DNA of 21,632 nucleotides, from NCBI GenBank assembly GCA_035640715.1, contig DASQVO010000027.1, forward strand, positions 1 through 21,632, in the 5' to 3' direction. Position 1 is the stretch's first letter. Every line of letters begins with the position of its first letter. Below, one piece after another: positions 15,137 through 21,632 of the stretch. Source of the stretch: DASQVO01 sp035640715 (GTDB taxonomy: Bacteria; Actinomycetota; Actinomycetes; Streptosporangiales; Streptosporangiaceae). The notes below the pieces were generated by a model, which was not told where the DNA came from, made no database searches, and saw nothing but the letters and a program-made list of their open reading frames with translations. A program made the translations under genes and the position numbers.

Positions 15137-15895
15137 TCACTGCAGCGTCGCAGCTGCCCTGGATCGATCCTTGGCGTCATGGTCGATCACGCGGTCGAGC
15201 CACTCGCCCAGCATCTGCCGCTCGGCTCGGGTCAGCGCATCGAGTCGTGGTGCCATGGCCCGGAGAGTGACCGCCGTCGCGATCGTGTCGCCGTCCGCGG
15301 GCGCGGGTGCCGGCGGGTCGGTGATGATCTGCCCGAGAACGGCGTCGCACATGCTCTCGGCAAGGCCGGAATCGCGATCTTCGGGCGGTGTCGCCAGCAG
15401 TGTCTGGATGGCGCCGATCGCGGCTGCCTGGAGGAGGCTGGTGGCGCGCTGCTCGCTGACCCGGAGCCGGCCGGTGGCGGCGACCCGATGGATCCGCGCT
15501 TGCAGAACCTCCCTGCCGGCTCGGGCCGCGGGTGACTGCCGAACCCGGTCCGGGTCACTCAGGAGCCGAAACAGCGATGGGTTACCGACGCCGAAGTCGA
15601 TCTGCGTTTGCCACGCCGCACGCAGATCAGTCAGCGGATCGATGCCCGCCGCCGATTCCGCTTCGGCGATCTCGGTCTTGGCCGCGACGTAAGCGGCCAT
15701 CACGTGTTCGGCGACCGCCTCCAGCAGGCCGTCCTTGTCGCCGAACAGGCGGTAGATCATCGGCGCCTGGACACCGGCCTGTTCGGCGACCCCTCGCGTC
15801 GTGACCGCCGTCGGCCCCTCGTCACGGAGCAGCTGCGCCGCGACGTCGATGATGCGTGACCGCACATCGGCGCGGCGAGCGGCTGCGGCAGTCAT
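15137..15895 (-). CDS. TetR/AcrR-family regulator
   Basis: A 252-residue repressor. The helix-turn-helix covers about residues 10-58 (RSRIIDVAAQLLRDEGPTAV; GVAEQAGVQAPMIYRLFGDK). The ligand domain follows, with DLRAAWQTQIDFGVGNPSLF and LLSDPDRVRQSPAARAG, a pattern of a common actinomycete TetR subgroup. It is longer than usual at the C-terminus (GEWLDRVIDHDAKDRS). ATG 15895 is chosen over an upstream extension to 16012 because coding signal starts there and TATCAT (15907-15902) ends six bases before it, again without a Shine-Dalgarno site. It is divergent from the quinone oxidoreductase, whose promoter carries the palindromes at 15929-15982. Direct control of that gene and of itself is the likely role. 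Confidence 0.92.
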   Translation of the reverse strand: MTAAAARRADVRSRIIDVAAQLLRDEGPTAVTTRGVAEQAGVQAPMIYRLFGDKDGLLEAVAEHVMAAYVAAKTEIAEAESAAGIDPLTDLRAAWQTQIDFGVGNPSLFRLLSDPDRVRQSPAARAGREVLQARIHRVAATGRLRVSEQRATSLLQAAAIGAIQTLLATPPEDRDSGLAESMCDAVLGQIITDPPAPAPADGDTIATAVTLRAMAPRLDALTRAERQMLGEWLDRVIDHDAKDRSRAAATLQ

Positions 15896-15924
15896 GAACC
15901 AATGATAACGCGACAATGCTAACG

Positions 15925-15982
15925 TTGCGCTTCCTACGGAAGCAGAAATATGCTTCCCTTGATAACAGCTTAGTTCCGAAGC
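15925..15982 (+). promoter_or_regulatory. Promoter of the oxidoreductase with repeated GGAAGC half-sites
   Basis: TTGCGC (15925-15930), 18 bases, TATGCT (15949-15954) is a credible plus-strand promoter. GCTTCC-TAC-GGAAGC (15929-15943) is a perfect inverted repeat between its -35 and -10. A third half-site GCTTCC (15952-15957) pairs with GGAAGC across eight bases and overlaps the -10. GCTT-N7-AAGC (15968-15982) follows. Repeated half-sites over the core promoter suggest the operator of the divergent TetR. Confidence 0.6.
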
Positions 15983-16050
15983 CCACGGCCGTAAACGCAC
16001 CGTCGCCGACAATGTCCGGCCGGCACTCCATCCACGATGCAGGAGACCTG

Positions 16051-16956
16051 ATGAAAGCAGTTCGCTACGACCGTTTCGGCGGCATCGAGCAGCTCTACGT
16101 CGCCGACGTGCCCGAGCCTGCGCCAGGCCCGGGCGAGGTGCTCGTGAGGGTCGAAGCCGGGGCGCTCAATCCCGGGGCACTGCCGGCGCTCGACGGCAGT
16201 TCATACACGCCGGGACGTGACCTCGCCGGTGAGGTCGTCGCGGTGGGCGAGGGCGTACTCAGCTTCGCCGCCGGCGACGCGGTACTCGGGTGGCTGCAGA
16301 GCTGGGAGGCACACGCTCAGCTCGTCGCCATTCCCGCAACCCAGCTCGTGAAGAAGCCGGAAGGCCTCTCATGGGACGTGGGCGGATCGCTCTACACCAC
16401 ACCGATGGCCGGTCTGGGCGCCATCAAGGCGGTGGAGCCTCGGCCGGGCGAGACCGTCGTGATCTCCGGCGCATCGGGCGGTGTCGGCTTCACCGCCGCG
16501 CAGCTCGCCGTGCGTGCCGGCGCCACCGTGATCGGCCTGACCAGCGCCGGCCACTTCGACCTGCTCCGGCGGTACGGCATCGAGCCCGTTCAGTACGGCG
16601 AAGGCGAGGAGGAGCGCATCCGCGCCGCAGCCGGGCAGCACCGGGTTCATGCGTTCATCGACGCGGTCGGCGGCGGCTACATCGATCTCGCACTCGCATT
16701 GAACGTGCCGCGAGAGCGAATCGACACCGTCGTCGACTACCGCGGCGCGCAGGAGAAGGGTGTCAAGGCGCTCGGGACGACCGATGCCGGCGGCCTTCCC
16801 GCGCTGTCCGAGTTGGCTGACCTCGCCGCTTCCGGCGATCTTCACATCCCCATCGCCGCAACCTACCCACTCACAGCCGTGCAGGACGCCTACCGGGCCC
16901 TCGCCAACCGCAAGGCCCACGGGCGAATCGTGCTGCACCCCCAAGACCTCACGTGA
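16051..16956 (+). CDS. NADP-dependent quinone oxidoreductase / zinc-type alcohol dehydrogenase family
   Basis: A 301-residue medium-chain reductase of the quinone oxidoreductase branch. The GroES-like domain (residues 1-115; YTPGRDLAGEVVAVGEGV) lacks the cysteines of zinc enzymes. The Rossmann domain has VVISGASGGVGFTAAQLAVR (Gly140-Gly146 dinucleotide loop), and FIDAVGGGYIDLALALNVPR matches the family's later strand. The end ALANRKAHGRIVLHP is canonical. ATG 16051 has AGGAGA four bases upstream. It would reduce an enone or quinone with NADPH. The substrate is unknown. Divergence from a TetR and the palindromes in its promoter indicate ligand-induced expression, typical of detoxification genes. 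The gene looks intact. Confidence 0.95.
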   Translation: MKAVRYDRFGGIEQLYVADVPEPAPGPGEVLVRVEAGALNPGALPALDGSSYTPGRDLAGEVVAVGEGVLSFAAGDAVLGWLQSWEAHAQLVAIPATQLVKKPEGLSWDVGGSLYTTPMAGLGAIKAVEPRPGETVVISGASGGVGFTAAQLAVRAGATVIGLTSAGHFDLLRRYGIEPVQYGEGEEERIRAAAGQHRVHAFIDAVGGGYIDLALALNVPRERIDTVVDYRGAQEKGVKALGTTDAGGLPALSELADLAASGDLHIPIAATYPLTAVQDAYRALANRKAHGRIVLHPQDLT

Positions 16957-16976
16957 AGCCCAGCCCATGATCGACC

Positions 16977-17016
16977 GACTGCGCCACACCCGAACGCTGC
17001 GAAGGCTTCCGCAGTC
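16977..17016. terminator. Weak nested hairpin after the oxidoreductase
   Basis: GACTGCG (16977-16983) can pair with CGCAGTC (17010-17016), or CTGCG (16997-17001) with CGCAG (17010-17014). It lies between two convergent gene ends (16956 and 17129), where a terminator is expected. Stems are short. The rest of that 172-base gap holds nothing recognisable. Confidence 0.3.
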
Positions 17017-17128
17017 GATCCCGGTGAAGGGGCTTGGGTGCGCGCATCTGCCGCTGTGGGGGCTGGCTCCGAGACATGGGCTTGGGGGTATCGGGGTCTT
17101 CTTGCCGCGGGCGACTGGCATGAGGATG

Positions 17129-17620
17129 TCAGGCTGCTTTGGTGATCCAGACATCGACATGTTCGGGAAGGGCCTCGGGTTCCAGAGCCACCTGGACTCG
17201 CCAGCGGCCGGGACCAACATCAACTTCCTCCTCACGATCGGCGTCTCCAACCGTGATCCGCCCGGAGGGCACGTCGATAAGACAGTCGAAGCAATATGAC
17301 CTGACAGCAGGCTGCCCCACCCGGACCTCGACGGAGACGTGAAACTCGTGAACCGCCGATCCAGGTTCAACGTCCTGGGCGTGGCGCGCACCCACAGCAA
17401 TGACGCTGCCTGTCGCGGTGACAGCGACCCCCCGTCTGATGCTTGGCAGCTCCTGAGACGCCCCATCTCCAACCAGCAGGAGCCCCCACCCGAACGGCCG
17501 GTTCAGGCGGAATCCTCCGTTCGGAGTTTCACCGTCCAGCACCATCTGATCATCCCACCACGGACGGTCCGGAAACGCCCGCTCTTGCCACACCCCGTGC
17601 GTTACCGATGCATGGGTCAA
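17129..17620 (-). CDS. Hypothetical protein
   Basis: A frame of up to 163 residues. The sequence is not a shadow: it is balanced in composition and has an amphipathic, beta-rich C-terminal half ending GRWRVQVALEPEALPEHVDV. I recognise no family. The tail resembles small actinomycete proteins whose last strand contains a Gly-x-Tyr/Trp-Arg-Val motif, but that is only an impression. The start is open. TTG 17620 is the longest and has no Shine-Dalgarno site. ATG 17545 (138 residues) has GGTGGGA at a workable distance and may be the real one. One internal CFDC pair of cysteines is present. Confidence 0.6.
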   Translation of the reverse strand: MTHASVTHGVWQERAFPDRPWWDDQMVLDGETPNGGFRLNRPFGWGLLLVGDGASQELPSIRRGVAVTATGSVIAVGARHAQDVEPGSAVHEFHVSVEVRVGQPAVRSYCFDCLIDVPSGRITVGDADREEEVDVGPGRWRVQVALEPEALPEHVDVWITKAA

Positions 17621-17706
17621 GCCAGGCCGATCAAGAAATGGCTCGCGCCTGCCACGGAGCGCTGGCTACGATCCTGCTGCTTTCCGCTGAGCCAAGGAGG
17701 ACGGTC

Positions 17707-17953
17707 ATGTATCGCGATGACGACACCCAGGCGTCCTTTTGAACCGACCAGCAAACGCCGCCGGGGGTTCCCGCTAGCGAGTCCCGTGTCAAGCGCGGCG
17801 ACCGCGTCGTCGGCGTCGGCAAAGAGCTCGTCGAAAAGCTCGGCCGCAACGACCCGTGCCCATGCGGCTCAGGCCGCCGCTTTCCGCCGGTGCTGCCGTG
17901 AGCCAGGCCGCTTCGACGGCGCACAGGGCGGCTACTACGTCCGTGACCAATGA
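17707..17953 (+). pseudogene. SEC-C zinc-motif protein with in-frame stop and frameshift
   Basis: AAGGAGG (17694-17700) precedes ATG 17707 at ideal spacing. The frame reads MYRDDDTQASF, then TGA at 17740-17742, then continues in the same frame: TDQQTPPGVPASESRVKRGD, VVGVGKELVEKLGRNDPCPC, GSGRRF. After an extra T at about 17880-17882 the match moves on: RRCCREPGRFDGAQGGYYVR and TGA at 17951-17953. Joined, this is a protein of about 80 residues with a complete SEC-C (PF02810) motif, Cys-x-Cys-x8-Cys-Cys, the zinc knuckle known from SecA C-termini. The TGA sits where CGA (Arg) would be a one-base change. TACGAT (17667-17672) is a possible -10. Two lesions in 80 codons mark it as dead unless the sequence is wrong. 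Confidence 0.8.
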
Positions 17954-18477
17954 CGTTGACGCGTGTAGGTCCAGCCGGTGCGGCTCGCCACAGTCCGCAT
18001 CGGTTGCGCACTCATCTGCCGCGATGAGGTACGTCCTTATCGTCGGGTTCCACCCGGCGGGTTCGGCTTGGGCGAGCGTGGATCCTTGCTCTAACACGGC
18101 CGCGGATGGCGTCGCGGATCCTCGCCGCGCGGCCGCGCGGCCGCACCTGCGCCTGCCCGGCGATCGCGGAGCGTAGCCGACTCGAAGATGGCACCCGCGC
18201 TCAACCGCCTCTGGACGGCAGTCCGCTGGCAGGGCTGGCCACCTGGGTCGTGCCCGGAATGGGTGATCTGTGCGCCGCTACTGGTGGCAATCTGGCGCTG
18301 GGCCGCGGTTACTTAAGCGGAGCGCCATCGATGCCTGGCTGGCCGCTGTGCCGGCGGCCGCCCTGATTGACCCGGAATGCACCCGGATGCCGGGAAGCAG
18401 GACGCGGCCGGCCGTGTTTAGTCGGACTGCACAGCCGTGCGCCGCACGGCTCTTTCACGCAAAGAAGGTGGCCTCAG
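17954..18477. other. 520-base gap: palindrome and one possible tiny ORF
   Basis: GCGGCCGC occurs twice in tandem at 18129-18144, making a 16-base perfect palindrome. A 42-codon plus frame from ATG 18188 to TAA 18316 (MAPALNRLWTAVRWQGWPPG, then a hydrophobic VICAPLLVAIWRWA stretch) could encode a one-helix membrane peptide, but its Shine-Dalgarno site is poor. A minus frame at 17789-18097 also reads tolerably but overlaps the SEC-C gene. The promoter of the GH3 gene should lie at the right end. Confidence 0.3.
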
Positions 18478-19626
18478 ATGAGGATCCAGCGGAAGTTGCT
18501 GATGGCTGGGGCCCTGGCCCTGGCCGCGGCCGTGCCGGCCGTGGCGGCGGCGGACGCCGGAACGACCGCTGCCGACGGCCGGGAGGCTGGCCGGGCGGCT
18601 GCGCTGGCGGGCCTGTCGCCGCAGCAGCTGGCGGGCCAGCGAGTGATCTACAGTTACCCGGGCCTGAACCCGCCCGCCAGCCTGATCTCGCTGATCCAGC
18701 ACGGGGAGGCCGCCGGGGTGATCTTCTTCGGGCAGAACATCTCCAGCAGGGCGCAGATCGCGGGCGTCATCAAGCGCCTTGAGCAAGCTGACGCCAGCCC
18801 GCTCAACCCGGTACGGGCGCCGCTGCTGCTGATGACCGACCAGGAGGGCGGCCAGGTCCGCCGCCTGCCGGGCCAGCCCTACCTGTCTGAAAAGCAGATC
18901 GGCGCCCATCCGCTGCCGCAAGCAAAAACCCTCGCCACGCAAGCGGGCCGGGACGCCGCAGCCAACCTGCGCGGCGTGGGCATGAACGTCAACCTTGCGC
19001 CGGTGCTTGACGTGTACCGCAAGGCCGGAAACTTCGACGACCAGTTCGGCCGCTCCTACAGCATGAATCCGGCCGTCGTGTCGGCACTGGGCGCCAACAT
19101 GATCAAAGCCCAGCAGGCCGGCGCGGTGGCGGCCACGGCCAAGCACTTCCCCGGTCTGGGGGCCGCCGCGGCGACTCAGAACACCGACATCCAGCCGGTC
19201 AGGCTCAACCTGCCGCTGGCCACCATCCGCAGCATCGACGAGGCGCCGTTCCAGACCGCGATCAGCGCCGGAGCCAGGCTGGTCATGGTGTCCTGGGCGA
19301 CCTACCCCTCGATACAGGCACGGCCAGCCGGGCTCTCGCCGAAAGTCGTGCAGGGCGAGCTGCGGAACCGGCTCAAGTTCACCGGGGTCACCATCACCGA
19401 CGCGCTGGAGGCCGGAGCGCTTAAGTACTACGGCACCACCCAAAACCGCACCCTGCTCGCTGCGCAGGCGGGCATGGACCTGATGCTCGCCTCCGCGCAA
19501 AACATCACCCAAGGCCAGCAGGTCAGGGGCGAGCTGGCGGCGGCCTACAGCAACGGAACCCTCAACCACCCGGCGTTCCTGGCCAGCGTGAACCGGGTGA
19601 TCGCGCTGCGCCAGACGCTGAAGTAG
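18478..19626 (+). CDS. Secreted glycoside hydrolase family 3 N-terminal domain protein
   Basis: A 382-residue exported protein. A signal peptide occupies about residues 1-26 (KLLMAGALALAAAVPAVAAA). The GH3 N-terminal barrel follows: AAGVIFFGQNI, LLLMTDQEGGQVRRLPG (Asp121), VNLAPVLDVYR and AKHFPGLG (222-228), with the nucleophile region VTITDALEAGAL (Asp308). NagZ-type N-acetyl-beta-glucosaminidases have KHFPGHG and then a DSH acid/base dyad. Here the second His is Leu227 and the DSH position reads NTD, so the usual catalytic His is missing. ATG 18478 follows AGAAGGTG at normal spacing. A strong hairpin follows the stop. It probably acts on or binds cell-wall sugars outside the cell. True hydrolase activity is uncertain. 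Confidence 0.9.
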   Translation: MRIQRKLLMAGALALAAAVPAVAAADAGTTAADGREAGRAAALAGLSPQQLAGQRVIYSYPGLNPPASLISLIQHGEAAGVIFFGQNISSRAQIAGVIKRLEQADASPLNPVRAPLLLMTDQEGGQVRRLPGQPYLSEKQIGAHPLPQAKTLATQAGRDAAANLRGVGMNVNLAPVLDVYRKAGNFDDQFGRSYSMNPAVVSALGANMIKAQQAGAVAATAKHFPGLGAAAATQNTDIQPVRLNLPLATIRSIDEAPFQTAISAGARLVMVSWATYPSIQARPAGLSPKVVQGELRNRLKFTGVTITDALEAGALKYYGTTQNRTLLAAQAGMDLMLASAQNITQGQQVRGELAAAYSNGTLNHPAFLASVNRVIALRQTLK

Positions 19627-19651
19627 ACGGCTGCGGACAGCGGGCCTGAAC

Positions 19652-19685
19652 TGATCCGGGTGCCCCGTGAGGGGCACCCGGATCA
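19652..19685 (+). terminator. Perfect 15-bp hairpin with GTGA loop
   Basis: Bases 19652-19666 pair perfectly with 19671-19685 around the tetraloop GTGA, which fits the stable GNRA class. It starts 25 bases after the GH3 stop codon. There is no T tract, which is common for actinomycete terminators. Confidence 0.85.
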
Positions 19686-19859
19686 CCCGCCGGCGTAGCC
19701 GGGGAGCAGTTCGGTCAGGCATCCGGCGAAGAAGCCAGCCAGCAGCCCCCATCACATGAAGGAACCTGGCGCAGGCGGCGGCTCACCGGAATCCCGGGTA
19801 TATCTGCACCCGCAGGCAGGCATCGGGGGGCGGCCGATAGCCGGGTAGGAGGCCTGGAT

Positions 19860-20555
19860 ATGGGGGAGCATGTTCACGTAGACGAACTCGATATCTGGAC
19901 CGGAGGCTGGCCAGGGACCGGCCGTCCTGCTCATAGGCGGTCTCGGCGACACCGTCGAGTCGTGGCAGTTTCAGCTTGACGGGCTGTCAGACCGCTACCG
20001 TCTGATCGCGTTCGACAACCGGGAGCGGGCCGGACGGTGACGCCAGAAGGCCCGGTCTCGGCAGAGATGATGGCGGACGACGCGGCCGGTGTGCGGCGGG
20101 CGTCTGGCGTGCCGTCCGCCCACGTCGCGGGCTTCTCGGGGGCAGCATCATCGCCCAGGAACTGGCCCTGCGCCACCCCGGGCTCGTTGCCAGTCTCGTC
20201 CTGCAAAGCACGTGGCCAGTGATGGACCGCTACCTTCGCTCCTGGGCGCTGTTGTCCGCTGGCTGATGGAGTTCGCTCCGACTCGCCTCCCCCACAAGCA
20301 GCCGGCCGGGGACATGCAGCGGTTCCTCGACGCGATGGTTGATCATGACACCACCGAGCGCCTGCCGCTGATCACCGCGCCCACGCTGGTCCTCGCGGGC
20401 GGCCTCGACACAACCTCCAGCCCCCGCTCGGCCGCGGTTGCCGAACGGATCGCGGGCGCCAGATTCGAAGTCATGGCGGAGGAAGCCCCACCAGCCTTTC
20501 CAGAAAGTACCCGGCGAATGGAACACCCGCGTCGATGCGTTCTGGCGCGACCTAA
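19860..20555 (+). pseudogene. Alpha/beta hydrolase with at least five frameshifts and a cap deletion
   Basis: ATG 19860 has an ideal AGGAGG (19847-19852) and opens MGEHVHVDELDIWTGG. The same protein then hops frames: GQGPAVLLIGGLGDTVESWQ (to about 20036); VTPEGPVSAEMMADDAAGVR to GFSG (about 20140, nucleophile elbow); SIIAQELALRHPGLVASLVL (to about 20250); VRWLMEFAPTRLPHKQPAGD to PTLVLAGGLDTTSS (catalytic Asp); and HQPFQKVPGEWNTRVDAFWR (catalytic His). About 30-40 residues of cap between EFAP and HKQPAGD are also gone. All three triad residues survive, but never in one frame. The original gene would have encoded about 270 residues. It ends near TAA 20553-20555. It follows the GH3 terminator and is an independent unit. 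Confidence 0.85.
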
Positions 20556-20844
20556 GATGCGCACCTGAAACGGAGCCATCGGCGCTCATGCGACTGCCAG
20601 CCCAGATCATTCATGCTGACAGGGCACGGCTGGCGGGGTGGCCGGTTTCCGCGGGCCCGACCCACTTCCGAACCGGCTCGATCTGCGCGCGGCGCAGCCA
20701 CACGACCCTCCGCCTATAACAGCCGTGCGTAATCAGCGATCCGTTGCGTAACCGGGGTATCTGCCGGATACGCCCCGTGGTCGCTGCTGGTTACCGTTTC
20801 ACGATCCGTATCCGCCTTACCTGCGTGGATTCCCCTGCAAGGGC

Positions 20845-21012
20845 GTGACCGCCAGCACCGATGACCTGGCCGGTGAGCTGTACGACGTGGTCCTGTCCGT
20901 CCTGGTGGCCCTCGCCACCGTCCCTGGCGGCACTCCGCAGGCCGAATCCCGGCTCACCCGGCACGTGGCGGCCCGCGCGGTCAGGCTGCGGGCGTTGCGG
21001 GCCGCGGCATGA
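20845..21012 (+). CDS. Possible small protein or gene remnant
   Basis: The frame is open from 20752 to TGA 21010-21012 and reads DPYPPYLRGFPCKG then VTASTDDLAGELYDVVLSVL and TRHVAARAVRLRALRAAA. The helical, balanced second half looks coding. No ATG exists. GTG 20845 gives 55 residues but has only a poor, too-close AAGGG. The upstream gene-like residues hint that a true start was lost. No family is recognised. Bases 20556-20751 hold nothing I can support. Confidence 0.35.
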   Translation: MTASTDDLAGELYDVVLSVLVALATVPGGTPQAESRLTRHVAARAVRLRALRAAA

Positions 21013-21039
21013 CCGCGCGGGTTCGCCAGGAACGTCCGG

Positions 21040-21632
21040 TCAGTGAGAACGCAACCACGGCGGCGCCGCTTGCGCGCTGTTAGCGGCGTCTGGGCCCGCA
21101 CCAGCAGCTGCGGGCGGGCGGGTCTGCCCTACCGGGAGCTGGACCTGAAGGGCGGTGCCCGCGCCGGGCGGGCTGTGCAGCCAGAGGTGGCCGCCGAGCG
21201 CCTCGGCCCGGTCCTTGAGCCCGGCCAGGCCCGAGCCGCCGGTGACGTCGGCGCCGCCGCGCCCGTCGTCGCGGACGCGCACGTCCAGCACACCCTCGCC
21301 GATAGTCACCTGGACGTCGGCAACGGTGGCGTGTGCGTGCTTGGCGGTGTTGGTCAGCGCCTCGGAGACCGCGTAGTAGGCGGCGATCTCGGCCGGCTCG
21401 GGCAGCCGCCCTTCAACGCGCACGTCGAGGCGGACTGGGACGGCGGAGCGGCGGGCCAGCGCCTTCAGCGCCGGGCGCAGCCCGCCCTCAGCCAGGATGG
21501 CCGGGTGCAGGCCGCGGGCGATCTCGCGCAGCTCCTCCAGCACGCCGGTCACCTCGGTGACCGCGCCGTCCAACTGCTGCACCAGCTCGCTGGCCCCCGG
21601 TGGTGCCGCCGCCTGCGCGGCGCGCAGGTGCA
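21040..21632 (-). CDS. NarL-type sensor histidine kinase, C-terminal part (partial)
   Basis: The frame runs off the right edge, leaving about 197 residues. It begins within the HisKA_3 dimerisation helices (EVTGVLEELREIARGLHPAI). The phospho-accepting His lies upstream, outside the window. The HATPase_c domain is complete: N box YYAVSEALTNTAKHAHA, G1 box VRVRDDGRGGAD, G2 region SGLAGLKDRAEALGGHLWL and final GAGTALQVQLP. An Ala/Pro-rich tail follows. In two-component systems of this class a LuxR-type response regulator is usually adjacent. None lies on the 3' side here, so it may be upstream beyond the edge. Confidence 0.92.
   Translation of the reverse strand, partial: HLRAAQAAAPPGASELVQQLDGAVTEVTGVLEELREIARGLHPAILAEGGLRPALKALARRSAVPVRLDVRVEGRLPEPAEIAAYYAVSEALTNTAKHAHATVADVQVTIGEGVLDVRVRDDGRGGADVTGGSGLAGLKDRAEALGGHLWLHSPPGAGTALQVQLPVGQTRPPAAAGAGPDAANSAQAAPPWLRSH

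Noticed and set aside
16369..17472. 367-codon minus frame spanning the oxidoreductase end and the hypothetical gene
   Set aside because: Overlaps two better-supported frames and shows no domain.
17740..17742. Selenocysteine reading of the TGA in the SEC-C gene
   Set aside because: The position corresponds to Arg, no selenocysteine insertion hairpin is apparent just after it, and the gene has a second lesion.
17789..18097. 102-codon minus frame with tolerable composition
   Set aside because: Half of it is antisense to the SEC-C gene, and there is no Shine-Dalgarno site or family motif.
18418..19755. 445-codon minus frame opposite the GH3 gene
   Set aside because: Arg/Gly/Gln-rich, no motif, antisense to a clear secreted protein.

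Overview
The window is very GC-rich, uses GTG and TTG starts freely, and carries families typical of filamentous soil actinomycetes (paired TetR, HxlR and AraC regulators, a NarL-type sensor kinase, GNAT, SEC-C, DUF4236 and DUF4259 proteins). I read it as a chromosomal accessory region of an actinomycete. Genus cannot be set from the sequence alone. No rRNA, tRNA, CRISPR array or complete mobile element was seen.

Layout. 1-3.1 kb: the 3' end of an unidentified gene, an intact aldo/keto reductase (-), an AraC regulator broken by an internal deletion (-), and an HxlR regulator (-). The HxlR gene fires divergently from a compact two-operator promoter at 3055-3121. 3.1-6.5 kb: a 37-codon ORF, a truncated DUF302-like gene, a TetR relic without its DNA-binding domain, an intact TetR with an operator-like palindrome on its start codon, an NmrA-like gene without its first third, and an N-terminal scrap of a metallo-beta-lactamase-fold gene. 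6.7-10.4 kb: a DUF4259 protein (-), a 761-residue molybdopterin oxidoreductase of the DMSO/biotin-sulfoxide reductase type (-), and a two-helix membrane protein (-). 10.5-13.7 kb: a two-gene unit (-) made of a DUF4236-membrane-helix-hairpin-helix protein and an overlapping, frameshifted membrane-anchored protein. 13.9-17 kb: GNAT (+), a frameshifted tyrosine integrase remnant (+), and a divergent TetR/quinone-oxidoreductase pair. 17-21.6 kb: a hypothetical (-), a SEC-C gene with a stop and a frameshift (+), a secreted GH3-like protein (+) followed by a strong hairpin, an alpha/beta hydrolase wreck (+), and the C-terminal part of a histidine kinase (-) running off the end.

Two themes stand out. 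First, about nine of the recognisable genes are truncated or frameshifted, yet they are interleaved with intact genes and still carry good Shine-Dalgarno sites or promoters. This is either a decaying regulator/oxidoreductase region beside an integrase relic or, for the single-base events, partly sequencing error. Second, four genes (HxlR, both TetRs, GNAT) have a TANNNT -10 box exactly six bases before the start codon and no usable Shine-Dalgarno site, which predicts leaderless transcripts. In three of the regulator promoters an inverted repeat overlies the core promoter, pointing to autoregulation. The least-described candidate system is the DUF4236-HhH protein with its overlapping membrane partner.
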